Positions 15,740-23,333 of a stretch of 36,007 nucleotides of DNA are shown in pieces; the first letter of the stretch is position 1, and each line of letters begins with the position of its first letter. Under the pieces are notes generated by a model. It was not told where the DNA came from. It saw only the letters and a program-made list of their open reading frames with translations, and ran no database searches. A program made the position numbers and the translations under genes. Location: the NCBI GenBank assembly GCA_964472565.1, contig CAYYNB010000050.1:1-36007 (forward strand). The letters run 5' to 3'. The stretch comes from DATAMF01 sp964472565. Lineage in GTDB: Bacteria > Chloroflexota > Anaerolineae > Aggregatilineales > Aggregatilineaceae.

Positions 15740-16102
15740 ATGAGCGCTCAACCTCGCCGTCAATTTGAGGATGATTTTATTCCTGAAGAGGAAGCCGACG
15801 AACTCGAAGATACCGCCCCATCCGAAGACCCGGCGTATAAAGCCGCCCGCAAACGGGTTAAGGAAATCAAAGAGTTCTATACCCACGTGGCGATCTTTAT
15901 TATCGTGAATGGGTTTCTGTTTCTCCTGAACATGCTCACGTCGCCCGACAGCCTGTGGTTCTACTGGCCGCTCCTCGGTTGGGGCATCGGGTTAGGGGCA
16001 CACGCCTATACGGTCTACGGCGAAAATGGGGTGTTCGGCAAAGATTGGGAAGATCGCAAAATTCGTGAATTGATGGGCGAAAAACGCAAACGCCACGATT
16101 AA
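15740..16102 (+). CDS. 2TM-domain membrane protein
   Basis: A 120-residue protein. Residues 1-30 are acidic, 31-47 form a basic helix (YKAARKRVKEIKEFYTHV), and two membrane segments lie at about 48-66 and 72-92, separated by a short SPDSLWFYWP loop. The tail WEDRKIRELMGEKRKR is charged. This is the layout of the bacterial 2TM family, also found on the N-terminus of some histidine kinases and LytTR regulators; standalone members have no known function. The ATG at 15740 has a perfect AAGGAGGA 6 bases upstream; earlier in-frame starts overlap the preceding gene. Confidence 0.85.
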   Translation: MSAQPRRQFEDDFIPEEEADELEDTAPSEDPAYKAARKRVKEIKEFYTHVAIFIIVNGFLFLLNMLTSPDSLWFYWPLLGWGIGLGAHAYTVYGENGVFGKDWEDRKIRELMGEKRKRHD

Positions 16103-16153
16103 AAATAAAAAACCCAGGCATTACGAGCAGGGGGAGGACTCGTAATGTCTGGG
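16101..16153 (-). terminator. Rho-independent terminator of the minus-strand DUF1328 gene
   Basis: A 15-bp stem (16113-16127 with 16139-16153, one G-U type mismatch) has an 11-base loop. Read on the minus strand it is followed by TTTTTTATTTTT, so it terminates transcription coming from 16362. On the plus strand no T run follows, although it may still help to end the 2TM message. It lies 33 bases after the DUF1328 stop. Confidence 0.85.
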
Positions 16154-16185
16154 GCAAAGCCTGTTTCCTGTAGGCAGCATCCGGG

Positions 16186-16362
16186 TTAGACGACGACGTC
16201 ACGTCCTGCCACGAAACTCGCTATCAGCGCGAGCACAAAAAGAACGACGAACAGGAAAAACAGGAATTGCGCAATGGACGCTAAGCTGGATGCCAAACCA
16301 CCAAATCCGAATACAGCAGCGATGATCGCCACCACGAAAAACAGGAGCGCTAATCGCAGCAT
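16186..16362 (-). CDS. DUF1328/YtjA-family small membrane protein
   Basis: A 58-residue, very hydrophobic protein: MLRLALLFFVVAIIAAVFGF, then a GGLASSLASIAQ turn, a second membrane segment (FLFFLFVVLFVLALIASF) and VAGRDVVV. Length, two-helix layout and FGFGG turn match the DUF1328 family, common stress-associated inner-membrane proteins of unknown function. Codon use is regular and a strong minus-strand terminator follows 33 bases after the stop, which supports a real gene. The ribosome site is weak: GGAG is 14 bases upstream of the ATG. Confidence 0.85.
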   Translation of the reverse strand: MLRLALLFFVVAIIAAVFGFGGLASSLASIAQFLFFLFVVLFVLALIASFVAGRDVVV

Positions 16363-16426
16363 GAGGTTGTTTTTTCTCCGTACCGCCTAACGATACCTCA
16401 AGCATACCCCATCTTTTTTTCCCCAC

Positions 16427-16444
16427 ATGAGGCATATGCCTCAT
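16427..16444. promoter_or_regulatory. 18-bp perfect palindrome, candidate operator 1
   Basis: ATGAGGCATATGCCTCAT is a perfect palindrome in the divergent gap between the DUF1328 gene and the mutase gene. A near copy lies at 16479-16494, centre-to-centre 51 bp, about five helical turns. A half-site (TGAGGTAT on the minus strand) lies at 16393-16400. Tandem copies on one face of the helix suggest a dimeric regulator. Confidence 0.6.
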
Positions 16445-16478
16445 TTTGGCATGGGTCAGGTGGGGGATAAGTAGTTTT

Positions 16479-16494
16479 TGAGGCAAATGGCTCA
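16479..16494. promoter_or_regulatory. Near-palindrome, candidate operator 2
   Basis: TGAGGCAAATGGCTCA agrees with the core of operator 1 at 14 of 16 positions. It ends 62 bases before the mutase ATG, about where that gene's promoter should lie. Confidence 0.55.
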
Positions 16495-16556
16495 GCAGGG
16501 CATTTTACACAAAAAAGCTTAAAATTAATGTAAAAATTCCAAAGAGGATCAGCCCC

Positions 16557-18206
16557 ATGTCCAACGATCTCCGTTCTGCCCATGACCGCTGGAAAGTAAC
16601 CACCCACCGCCGCGCCGAACGCCGCGCCAAATTCACCTCGATCAGTGGCCGCCCGATCAATCCCCTTTACACGCCATTAGACCTGTCCGCCCAGGATTAT
16701 CTGGCCGATCTCGGCTTCCCCGGCGAATATCCCTACACGCGCGGCGTCCATGCCACCGGCTATCGGGGCCGGCTGTGGACGATGCGCATGTTTGCGGGTT
16801 TTGGTACGGCGGAAGAAACCAACGCCCGCTATAAATATCTGCTCCAACAGGGCAACACGGGCCTGTCCGTCGCCTTCGATCTCGCGACTCTGATGGGCTA
16901 CGACACCGACGCGCCCGAAGCCTTAGGCGAATTTGGCAAATGCGGGGTTGCCGTCAGCAGCCAGCGCGACATGGAAATCCTCTTCGATGGCATCCCGCTG
17001 GGCGAGGTCAGCACCTCGATGACGATCAACAGTCCCGCCGCGATCCTGTGGGCGTTTTATATCGCGGCGGCTGAAAAACAGGGTGTTCCCCTTGCGCGGC
17101 TGCGCGGCACCTTGCAAAACGACATTCTGAAAGAATATCAGGCTCAAAAAGAATATATTTTCCCGCCCGAACCCTCGATGCGGCTGGTAACCGATACGAT
17201 TGAATTTGGCACGCGCCATTTGCCCGAATGGAACACCATCAGCATCAGCGGCTACCATATCCGCGAAGCGGGATCCACTGCCGCCCAGGAACTCGCCTTT
17301 ACGCTGGCGAACGGCCTCGAATATGTCCGCTGGGCGCTGCGGCGCGGCCTGGAGATTGACGACTTCGCCCCGCGCCTCAGTTTTTTCTTTAATGTCCACA
17401 ACGATTTTTTTGAAGAAATCGCCAAACTGCGCGCCGCCCGTCGCATCTGGGCGCGCGAAATGCGCGAGACGTTCAAAGCCAAAAATCCGCGCAGTTGGCT
17501 GCTGCGCTTCCATACGCAAACCGCCGGAGTCAGCCTGACCGCCCAGCAGCCCGAAAACAACATCGTCCGTGTGGCGATCCAGGCGCTGGCTGCGGTGCTG
17601 GGTGGCGCGCAGAGTTTGCATACCAACAGCATGGATGAAGCGCTGGCGCTCCCCTCCGAAAAGGCCGTCACCATCGCCCTCCGCACGCAGCAGATCATCG
17701 CCCAGGAATCCGGCGTCACCCATACGCTCGATCCGCTGGGCGGCAGTTATTTTGTCGAAAAGCTGACCAATGACCTGGAAGAAGAGGCCTACGCTTATTT
17801 CCGCCGCATCGAAGCCTTAGGCGGCGTGATCCCGGCCATCGAAGCGGGGTTCTTCCAGCAGGAAATAGCCGACGCCTCGTTCCGCTTTCAGCAGGAAGTC
17901 GATTCGGGCGAACGCCAGATCGTCGGCGTGAATGCCTATACCAACACCGATCCGATCACCATCCCGCTGCTGGAAATGGACCCGCAGGGTTACGCGCGCC
18001 AGGTGGCGCGCCTGGAAAATCTCCGCCAATCCCGCGATCACGATACCGTCTGCCGCGCCCTGGATGCGCTGCGACTGGCGGCACGCGGCACGGATAATCT
18101 GATGCCCTGCATTTTGAACGCCGCCCGCGCCGATGCGACTTTACAGGAGATCACCGACGTGTTCCGCCAGGAGTTCGGCCTCTATCAGGAAAAGCACGTC
18201 ATCTAG
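16557..18206 (+). CDS. Methylmalonyl-CoA mutase large (alpha) subunit, catalytic domain only
   Basis: A 549-residue acyl-CoA mutase barrel subunit. Motifs include YTRGVHATGYRGRLWTMR (residues 60-77), NTGLSVAFDLATLMGYD, RGTLQNDILKEY, PPEPSMRLVTD and NTISISGYHIREAGSTAAQE, all typical of the radical B12 carbon-skeleton mutases. It ends before any cobalamin-binding domain (no DxHxxG), so a separate small subunit is needed; none is in the window. With the epimerase at 29737 and the acyl-CoA dehydrogenase at 26317 it fits propionyl-CoA metabolism to succinyl-CoA. Isobutyryl- or other acyl-CoA mutase specificity cannot be excluded by eye. AGAGGA is 8 bases upstream of the ATG. Confidence 0.9.
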   Translation: MSNDLRSAHDRWKVTTHRRAERRAKFTSISGRPINPLYTPLDLSAQDYLADLGFPGEYPYTRGVHATGYRGRLWTMRMFAGFGTAEETNARYKYLLQQGNTGLSVAFDLATLMGYDTDAPEALGEFGKCGVAVSSQRDMEILFDGIPLGEVSTSMTINSPAAILWAFYIAAAEKQGVPLARLRGTLQNDILKEYQAQKEYIFPPEPSMRLVTDTIEFGTRHLPEWNTISISGYHIREAGSTAAQELAFTLANGLEYVRWALRRGLEIDDFAPRLSFFFNVHNDFFEEIAKLRAARRIWAREMRETFKAKNPRSWLLRFHTQTAGVSLTAQQPENNIVRVAIQALAAVLGGAQSLHTNSMDEALALPSEKAVTIALRTQQIIAQESGVTHTLDPLGGSYFVEKLTNDLEEEAYAYFRRIEALGGVIPAIEAGFFQQEIADASFRFQQEVDSGERQIVGVNAYTNTDPITIPLLEMDPQGYARQVARLENLRQSRDHDTVCRALDALRLAARGTDNLMPCILNAARADATLQEITDVFRQEFGLYQEKHVI

Positions 18207-18255
18207 CACGCTGATGATTCATGATAAGGGAAATTACCACGACTAAATTTTTGGC

Positions 18256-18283
18256 TTGACACGCTCGATCAGAATGTTATGCT
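18256..18283 (+). promoter_or_regulatory. Promoter of the GT-C gene at 18322
   Basis: TTGACA at 18256-18261 is a perfect -35. After a 16-base spacer comes TATGCT at 18278-18283, which is also preceded by TGT, an extended -10. Transcription should start near 18290. This settles the start of the following gene at 18322, because a longer in-frame reading would begin inside the -35 box. Confidence 0.8.
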
Positions 18284-18321
18284 TGGGACGTTTTGCGCCT
18301 GCCATCTTGGGGAGTCCTGCT

Positions 18322-19899
18322 ATGCGTCCAAATCGTTCCGTTTGGTTTCTCGCGCCGGTTGTGTTTTTGCTGCTGCTTCAGTTTTATCTGCGCATCCACA
18401 ATCCATATGCGCTGCCCGGCTTTGTCGATGAAGCCAGCCATATCGCCCGCGCGAGCATCGTCTACAACTTCGACCAGGACCCGCTGCTGTTCAGTCATGG
18501 CAAGCTGCTCTATTATTACTGGTTGGGCCTTTTCCGTCCCGGCCAGTATGCCGAACTCGAAGTTGCGCGCTGGGGGCTGGCGATCTTCACCCTGCTGACC
18601 AGCGCCTTTCTGATGGCCGTTGCCCGCGAAGTCGCAGGCCGCCGCGCCGTGATCCCGGCGCTGGCCCTCTACGCGCTGGCCCCGCTCACCATCTTTTTCG
18701 AGCGGACAGCGCTGGCCGATCCGTTTTCTGGCGGCATGGCTGCGCTGTTTGTCTGGCAGTCCATCCGTTTTATCCGCCGCCCTACGCCGCGTTACGGCGC
18801 GCTGGTCGGCCTGCTCGCCGCTCTGATGACGCTCGCCAAGCTGAACACCGCGTTCCTGATCTTTATGCCGCTGGTGGTCATTCTGGTAGAAAACAAACTT
18901 CCCACCAGCCGCGCCGCGCTCAGGCCCTGGTTCATCCCGCTGTGGAAGAAATACGCCAGACCGCTCTTTTTTGCCGGGTTGGTGTTTGGGTCCATCTGGC
19001 TTGTGATGATAGGTGTTTCGTGGTGGGAAAAACTCGCCAACAACCAGGACGCCATTCTGATCGACACCTACATCATCGATCAGGATCAGGCCCCCAGCCG
19101 TTATGCCGATAAAATCGAAGATGGCGTCACCGCCGCCTATCTGTTCTTTTCGCGCCCGCTGACCTGGGGCATCGTGGCCCTTATCCTGCTCGCCCTCTGG
19201 AAGCGCCCCGCCCGCGCCCTGATTCCGCTGGTGTGGCTGCTCCTGTTCTGGATTCCGAACATCATCCTCAGCCCGGAGATTCAGCCGCGCTATCTGATGG
19301 CCGGTGTTCCGGCGCTGGCGGCGCTAATCGGCGTGTCGCTCACCATCCTCGATAACTGGCTCCCCATGCCCCGCCTCCGCTTCCGTCCGGTCCCCCTTCT
19401 GACCGTAATCGCGCTGCTGGCCTGGGCGGTCTTTTTCGCGCTGCCTTTTGCCGCCGATGCGTCCAGCGATCCCACGCAGCTTAATCTGCTCCCCAAAGAT
19501 TACTACAATCATTTCTGGGGCCTGCAAAACGGCTGGGGGATCGTCCCGGCGCTCGATTATCTGGAAGATCACGCCGAGCAGATCGATGACCGTGTGCCGC
19601 TGGCCCTGGTGGTCTACAAATGCAGCATGTACCGCATCCACGACACCCCGCTTTTTGATGCCGAATGCCAGCAGGGGCCGCGTTTCACAGGACTGACTCC
19701 CGAAAAATTGCACGCGCTGGACCTCTGGCACCCAGTGGAATCCGCCTTGCAGCGCTGGCCCTATGTTTATGTGATCACCGATTATCTGCTGCCCACCGAT
19801 CCGCCGCCCGTCGAAAATACCGAATGGGAACTGCTCTATTCCTTCACCCGTCCGCGCGGCGGCAGTGTGATCGCCTCGGTCTGGCGCGTCACCGAATAA
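18322..19899 (+). CDS. GT-C-type membrane glycosyltransferase (PMT/ArnT-like)
   Basis: A 525-residue inner-membrane enzyme with about eleven hydrophobic segments. The first membrane segment (residues 8-24) is followed by FVDEASH with Asp36-Glu37, the acidic motif of the first external loop in PMT/ArnT-like GT-C enzymes; ERTALADPF further on matches their second conserved loop. The C-terminal 150 residues are a soluble external domain. It should transfer a sugar from a lipid-phosphate carrier to an unknown acceptor outside the membrane. GGGGAG is 7 bases before the ATG. It has its own promoter and terminator, so it is a single-gene transcript. Confidence 0.83.
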   Translation: MRPNRSVWFLAPVVFLLLLQFYLRIHNPYALPGFVDEASHIARASIVYNFDQDPLLFSHGKLLYYYWLGLFRPGQYAELEVARWGLAIFTLLTSAFLMAVAREVAGRRAVIPALALYALAPLTIFFERTALADPFSGGMAALFVWQSIRFIRRPTPRYGALVGLLAALMTLAKLNTAFLIFMPLVVILVENKLPTSRAALRPWFIPLWKKYARPLFFAGLVFGSIWLVMIGVSWWEKLANNQDAILIDTYIIDQDQAPSRYADKIEDGVTAAYLFFSRPLTWGIVALILLALWKRPARALIPLVWLLLFWIPNIILSPEIQPRYLMAGVPALAALIGVSLTILDNWLPMPRLRFRPVPLLTVIALLAWAVFFALPFAADASSDPTQLNLLPKDYYNHFWGLQNGWGIVPALDYLEDHAEQIDDRVPLALVVYKCSMYRIHDTPLFDAECQQGPRFTGLTPEKLHALDLWHPVESALQRWPYVYVITDYLLPTDPPPVENTEWELLYSFTRPRGGSVIASVWRVTE

Positions 19900-19906
19900 A
19901 GTGTGT

Positions 19907-19942
19907 AGGGGCGATTCACGACGTGAATCGCCCCTCTTTATT
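19907..19942 (+). terminator. Terminator hairpin of the GT-C gene
   Basis: A perfect 14-bp stem (19907-19920 with 19922-19935, AGGGGCGATTCACG and its complement) is separated by a single A, followed by CTTTATTT. The TAGGGGC start and GCCCCT end resemble the dispersed palindromes at 52-73 and 35519-35542, so a REP-like element may serve as terminator here. It lies between convergent genes. Confidence 0.7.
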
Positions 19943-19943
19943 T

Positions 19944-20327
19944 CTATGGCAGCCAGTATTCCAATTGAATGTTATCTGGATCGCGGAACGCGATATACTT
20001 GTTCCCCGTGACGAACGTCTCCACGCCCTTTGTATTCACCCCCGCCGCCAGCAGTTTGGCCGCCAGTTCATTCAGCGCTTCTTCACTCGGCGCGGCAAAC
20101 GACAGGTGATCCAGCCCGATCCGAAATTCGCTAAAGCGATCTCCCTTCGGCGTGGCCTCGTGCTGGAGCATATACACATCCACCGGCCCCACGCTGAACG
20201 AGATGAACTTATACTCTTCCATATACTCGTCGTTGATCTTGAATCCCAATAAATCCCCATAAAACGCCTTCGCCTGCTTCAGATCAGAAACAGTCACATT
20301 GATGTGGTGCAACCCAGGGGTATTCAT
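19944..20327 (-). CDS. Single-domain VOC (glyoxalase/fosfomycin-resistance-like) protein
   Basis: A 127-residue VOC-fold protein. HHINVTVSDLKQAKAFYGDL opens the first beta-alpha module and LDHLSFAAPSEEALNELAAK the second; DPDNIQLEYW ends it. The candidate metal ligands His (HHIN), His (LDHL) and Glu (QLEY) are all present, so a metal enzyme of the glyoxalase/dioxygenase/epimerase type is likely. The reaction is unknown. The ATG at 20327 has AAGGAGA 6 bases upstream; in-frame codons further up lie inside the promoter. Confidence 0.83.
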   Translation of the reverse strand: MNTPGLHHINVTVSDLKQAKAFYGDLLGFKINDEYMEEYKFISFSVGPVDVYMLQHEATPKGDRFSEFRIGLDHLSFAAPSEEALNELAAKLLAAGVNTKGVETFVTGNKYIAFRDPDNIQLEYWLP

Positions 20328-20361
20328 GATCGTCTCCTTCATGAGAGTTACCGTCGTGCAG

Positions 20362-20390
20362 ATGATAGAACAAAAGTTCTTTTCCCGCAA
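20362..20390 (-). promoter_or_regulatory. Candidate promoter of the VOC gene
   Basis: On the minus strand TTGCGG (20385-20390), a 17-base spacer and TATCAT (20362-20367). The ATG at 20327 follows about 28 bases after the expected transcription start. Confidence 0.5.
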
Positions 20391-20396
20391 CTTTTG
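20371..20396. promoter_or_regulatory. Inverted repeat over the VOC promoter, candidate operator
   Basis: CAAAAGTT (20371-20378) and AACTTTTG (20389-20396) are perfect 8-bp inverted arms, 10 bases apart. They cover the spacer and -35 of the VOC promoter, a position from which a bound repressor would block transcription. Confidence 0.45.
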
Positions 20397-20477
20397 GACC
20401 CCTGACGATCCGCTCTTTCCTTTCCGCGCTGCTCCGGGGTAAACTTGGGGTGTTATTTATCGACCGAAGGAGAAACC

Positions 20478-21704
20478 ATGCGCAGGTTAAGATCGCTCCT
20501 GCTGTTTGTGCTTGTACTGCCGATTCTACTGCCCGCCCCAGTCCAATCTGCCCCGCAGCAAACGAGCGTTTTGGCTTACGTCTGGAAGGATGCCGTCACC
20601 CTGGCCGATCAACAGGGCAATCCGCTGGAAACCACCGGACCCAGTTTTACCTTTGGGCAGGGTGCCCGCCTGTTTTGGAGCGCCAATGGCGAAACGCTCT
20701 ACATCGCGCGTGACGACGCCCTGTACGCTGCCGGGGCCGGAGGCGGCGCGGCGGTCCAGTTGCCCGGTTATTACAGCCGCACGCTGGCGCTTTCGCAGGA
20801 TGGCGAACACCTCTACTATCTCGAAACTGTCTCCCCGCAGGAACGCGAAAACGACCCGGATCGCGTCTCGTTTCCACTGCGCGAAGTGGTGGTCACGCTG
20901 CTGGAAGGCGGCACCGGGCGGCTGGCCGGTTATTTTGGCCGTTACGCCGCCAACACCGCCAAAGCCGATCTCACCTTCGCCGCCATGCTCTATGCCCACG
21001 ATGGCGGACTGCTCGGCCCTGGTCGCCCGCATCTCTGGCCCACGTTCGGCTCGAACGTGCTGGCGACGTGCTGCTTTCCTGATCCGGGGATCAGCCTGTT
21101 CGATGTCGGAACCGGTGACACCATCGATTACGACGACACGTTTATCCCCGGTCCTGCCGCCGTCAACAACACCCGGACCTATCTCGCTGGCCCCACCACC
21201 GACGGCACGCTCCGCATTATCGACCTGATCACGGGCGGATCGCGGGATTACACCATCGAAATCGCGGGCGGCCTGGGCACGATTGAGCGGGTCGCCTGGT
21301 CCCCCGACGATACCATGCTCTATTTCGTATCCCGTTATTCGCCCACCAACCCGATTGAACTCAACGCCCAGCCGGCCTTCACCCTCGATCTGCGCAGCGC
21401 CAATCTGACCGTCTACCGTCTCAATCTGGTAACAGGTGTCATCCGCGAACTGGCGACCCGTGATGATGTCTACGGCATCAGTTCGCTGGCCGCCACCGAT
21501 CAATTTGTGTTTGCGGTGGTCGTGGACTCCAATGCTGCGCTGATCAATGCGCTCAACACCGGGCTGGTATCGCCGGCGGTCCCTGCCACCGATCCCTCAC
21601 TGGTGCCCTATTTCCCGCAAACGCACCTGTGGCGCATCAACATTGGCGGCGGCGGCTCCTCCGATATTGCGGATGATGTCTGGGGTGTCGTCGCGCGCCC
21701 ATAA
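20478..21704 (+). CDS. Secreted TolB-like beta-propeller protein
   Basis: A 408-residue exported protein. The signal peptide is MRRLRSLLLFVLVLPILLPA followed by PVQSA-PQQ. The rest is beta-rich with propeller-like blades: FWSANGETLYIARDDALYAA, LSQDGEHLYYLE and AWSPDDTMLYFVSRY. No catalytic site is evident. It is the same kind of protein as the one at 3537-4856, although not obviously a close paralogue. AAGGAG is 5 bases before the ATG at 20478; a GTG at 20445 would add residues that spoil the signal peptide. The SDR gene follows 12 bases after the stop. Confidence 0.78.
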   Translation: MRRLRSLLLFVLVLPILLPAPVQSAPQQTSVLAYVWKDAVTLADQQGNPLETTGPSFTFGQGARLFWSANGETLYIARDDALYAAGAGGGAAVQLPGYYSRTLALSQDGEHLYYLETVSPQERENDPDRVSFPLREVVVTLLEGGTGRLAGYFGRYAANTAKADLTFAAMLYAHDGGLLGPGRPHLWPTFGSNVLATCCFPDPGISLFDVGTGDTIDYDDTFIPGPAAVNNTRTYLAGPTTDGTLRIIDLITGGSRDYTIEIAGGLGTIERVAWSPDDTMLYFVSRYSPTNPIELNAQPAFTLDLRSANLTVYRLNLVTGVIRELATRDDVYGISSLAATDQFVFAVVVDSNAALINALNTGLVSPAVPATDPSLVPYFPQTHLWRINIGGGGSSDIADDVWGVVARP

Positions 21705-21716
21705 CCAGGAGAAATC

Positions 21717-22499
21717 ATGAGTAAACCAACCCATACAATTTTGATTACCGGAGCCACATCCGGCATTGGTCAGGCGGCGGCGCGGCTTTTGGTGGCCCTC
21801 GGTCATCAGGTCGTCGCAACCGGGCGGCGCGCGGACCGGCTGGCAGCGCTGCAAAACGAGATCGATAACGGCCACCTGCCCGGCGATCTGATCACCGTCG
21901 AAGCCGATGTCACCGATCCCGCCGCCATGCACAAAGCCGTGTCCTTAGCGCTGGCCGAGTTCAACCGCCTGGATGTCCTGATCGCCAATGCGGGGCTAGG
22001 GCATCGCGGCGCGCTGGTCGATGCCCAGTGGTCCGACATCGAAACGGTGCTGCGCACGAATATTGACGGCGTGATTCACAGTGTCCGCGCGGCCATTCCT
22101 GCGATGAAAGCCAGCGGCGGCGGTCACATCATTTTGATCTCATCCATTCTGGGTCCGGTGCCTGCGCCCTTCGCCTCTGTCTACAGCGCCAGCAAAGCGG
22201 CGGTGGATGCGCTGGGCCGTTCGCTGCGCCTCGAACTCAAAGCCGATCATATTCACGTCTCCGTGCTGCATGTCGGCCAGACGAATACCGAGTTTGCCGA
22301 AAAACGCCTCGGTCAGCCGGGGCGCGTTGCCACCAAATATCCCACCATGACACCCGAACAGGTCGCCGGTGGCATCGTGCGCGCGCTCGAACACAAACCC
22401 CGCGCCGCCACCCTGCGCTGGATTGATCGCCTGTTCGTGTGGGCCGGGAAAAATTTCCCCGCCATCATGGATCGCCTGTTATCTCGTATATATGGATAA
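21717..22499 (+). CDS. Short-chain dehydrogenase/reductase (SDR)
   Basis: A 260-residue classical SDR. The cofactor loop TGATSGIG is at residues 11-18, NAG follows at the expected place (LIANAG), and the catalytic set is Ser143, Tyr156 and Lys160 (VYSASK). The Arg-Arg after the second strand (TGRRADRL) suggests NADP(H). The ending is longer than the minimal SDR fold and has a hydrophobic stretch, possibly membrane-associated. The substrate is unknown. AGGAGA lies 5 bases before the ATG. A short hairpin follows the stop. Confidence 0.9.
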   Translation: MSKPTHTILITGATSGIGQAAARLLVALGHQVVATGRRADRLAALQNEIDNGHLPGDLITVEADVTDPAAMHKAVSLALAEFNRLDVLIANAGLGHRGALVDAQWSDIETVLRTNIDGVIHSVRAAIPAMKASGGGHIILISSILGPVPAPFASVYSASKAAVDALGRSLRLELKADHIHVSVLHVGQTNTEFAEKRLGQPGRVATKYPTMTPEQVAGGIVRALEHKPRAATLRWIDRLFVWAGKNFPAIMDRLLSRIYG

Positions 22500-22501
22500 A
22501 T

Positions 22502-22529
22502 ACGCCTCGCAGGGGGTGAGGCGTCGTTT
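22502..22529 (+). terminator. Weak terminator-like hairpin after the SDR gene
   Basis: ACGCCTC (22502-22508) and GAGGCGT (22518-22524) form a 7-bp stem with a 9-base loop, followed by CGTTT. The T run is short, so termination is probably partial. It separates the SDR gene from the STAS-like gene. Confidence 0.45.
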
Positions 22530-22533
22530 AGAA

Positions 22534-22947
22534 ATGGATACAAAAATGTCAGACATACTGACCCCCACCCTTTTCCGTGAACGGCTGGACGATGGGCGTA
22601 TCGTGGTTTTTACGCTGCACGACATGGCGAACGACACCGTGAACCACTGGATCGCCGCCTGCCTGGAAGAAATGAAACGTTGTGAGGAAGAACACCGCCC
22701 CATTCTGATCCTTCAGGACCTCTCGCACCCAGCCGTGTTCCAGACTGAATATTCGCGCGAGCGCGGCCAGGAAGTGACCACCGCCTGCCCCGACCTCCCC
22801 GGACGCATCGCCTTTATTTTGCAGCCCGGCAGCGTCACCACGACTCGCATTGGGCGTTTTGTGCGCGGCCAGCAGTTGCACTGCCGGGATCGGCAGGTCT
22901 TCTTCAGCCGTGACGAAGCCCTGGACTGGCTCCGCTCGCCCCTCTAA
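22534..22947 (+). CDS. STAS/SpoIIAA-like small protein
   Basis: A protein of about 137 residues. The pattern RIVVFTLHDM, then a helix, LILQDLSHP, GRIAFILQPG and finally VFFSRDEALDWL resembles SpoIIAA-like/STAS folds, and the ending is shared with the protein at 29245-29649 (RTREEAQDFL). No phosphorylatable serine can be assigned with confidence. The start is uncertain: ATG codons at 22492, 22534 and 22546 are in frame and none has a good ribosome site; 22492 would overlap the SDR gene and precede the hairpin, so I prefer 22534. Confidence 0.65.
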   Translation: MDTKMSDILTPTLFRERLDDGRIVVFTLHDMANDTVNHWIAACLEEMKRCEEEHRPILILQDLSHPAVFQTEYSRERGQEVTTACPDLPGRIAFILQPGSVTTTRIGRFVRGQQLHCRDRQVFFSRDEALDWLRSPL

Positions 22948-23333
22948 GGGTATCAGTCAGATGCCGCCACACACTCAATTTTGCTGGTAAGCAAAATGTT
23001 GTGCGGCAGTTGATAAAATTATTGTGATAGGCTGAGCAGACACAATGGCCGACTTTGAATGCTGCGAATAGGCCCAAGCGGGTCTATCCGGTATTGGTTT
23101 CGCCATCTGTAGTAACCGTACATCACTTCTTCCTTCCCCTGGTGACTACACAACTTCCTCGGCTCGAAATCCATTAGTCTTACTTCTCAGATCGATATTG
23201 AGCATTAGTATACAAGCCACTTCTCGAACAAATTCTCAAATAATTAGGCATTCTCGCACACACTACCAAAGACAGAACAGGAAGATCACCACATACCATA
23301 TGTCCTGCATTTTGAGAATAACGAGGTTACACC
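22948..23333. other. Intergenic stretch without a gene, entry to an AT-richer region
   Basis: No open frame here has convincing coding character on either strand. It contains the hairpin at 22962-23008. Base composition is clearly more AT-rich than the flanking genes up to 22947 and stays so to about 25080. CGAGGT at the end is the ribosome site of the protease gene. Confidence 0.6.
22962..23008 (+). terminator. Nested hairpin after the STAS-like gene
   Basis: Outer arms TGCCGC (22962-22967) and GCGGCA (23003-23008) enclose a perfect inner stem ATTTTGCT/AGCAAAAT (22978-22985 and 22990-22997) with a 4-base loop. AT-rich sequence follows, but no clear T run. It could be a terminator or the end of a mobile element. 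Confidence 0.45.

Noticed and set aside
20526..21503. 325-codon minus-strand frame opposite the propeller gene
   Set aside because: Antisense shadow of a gene with signal peptide, ribosome site and propeller motifs; no domain of its own.
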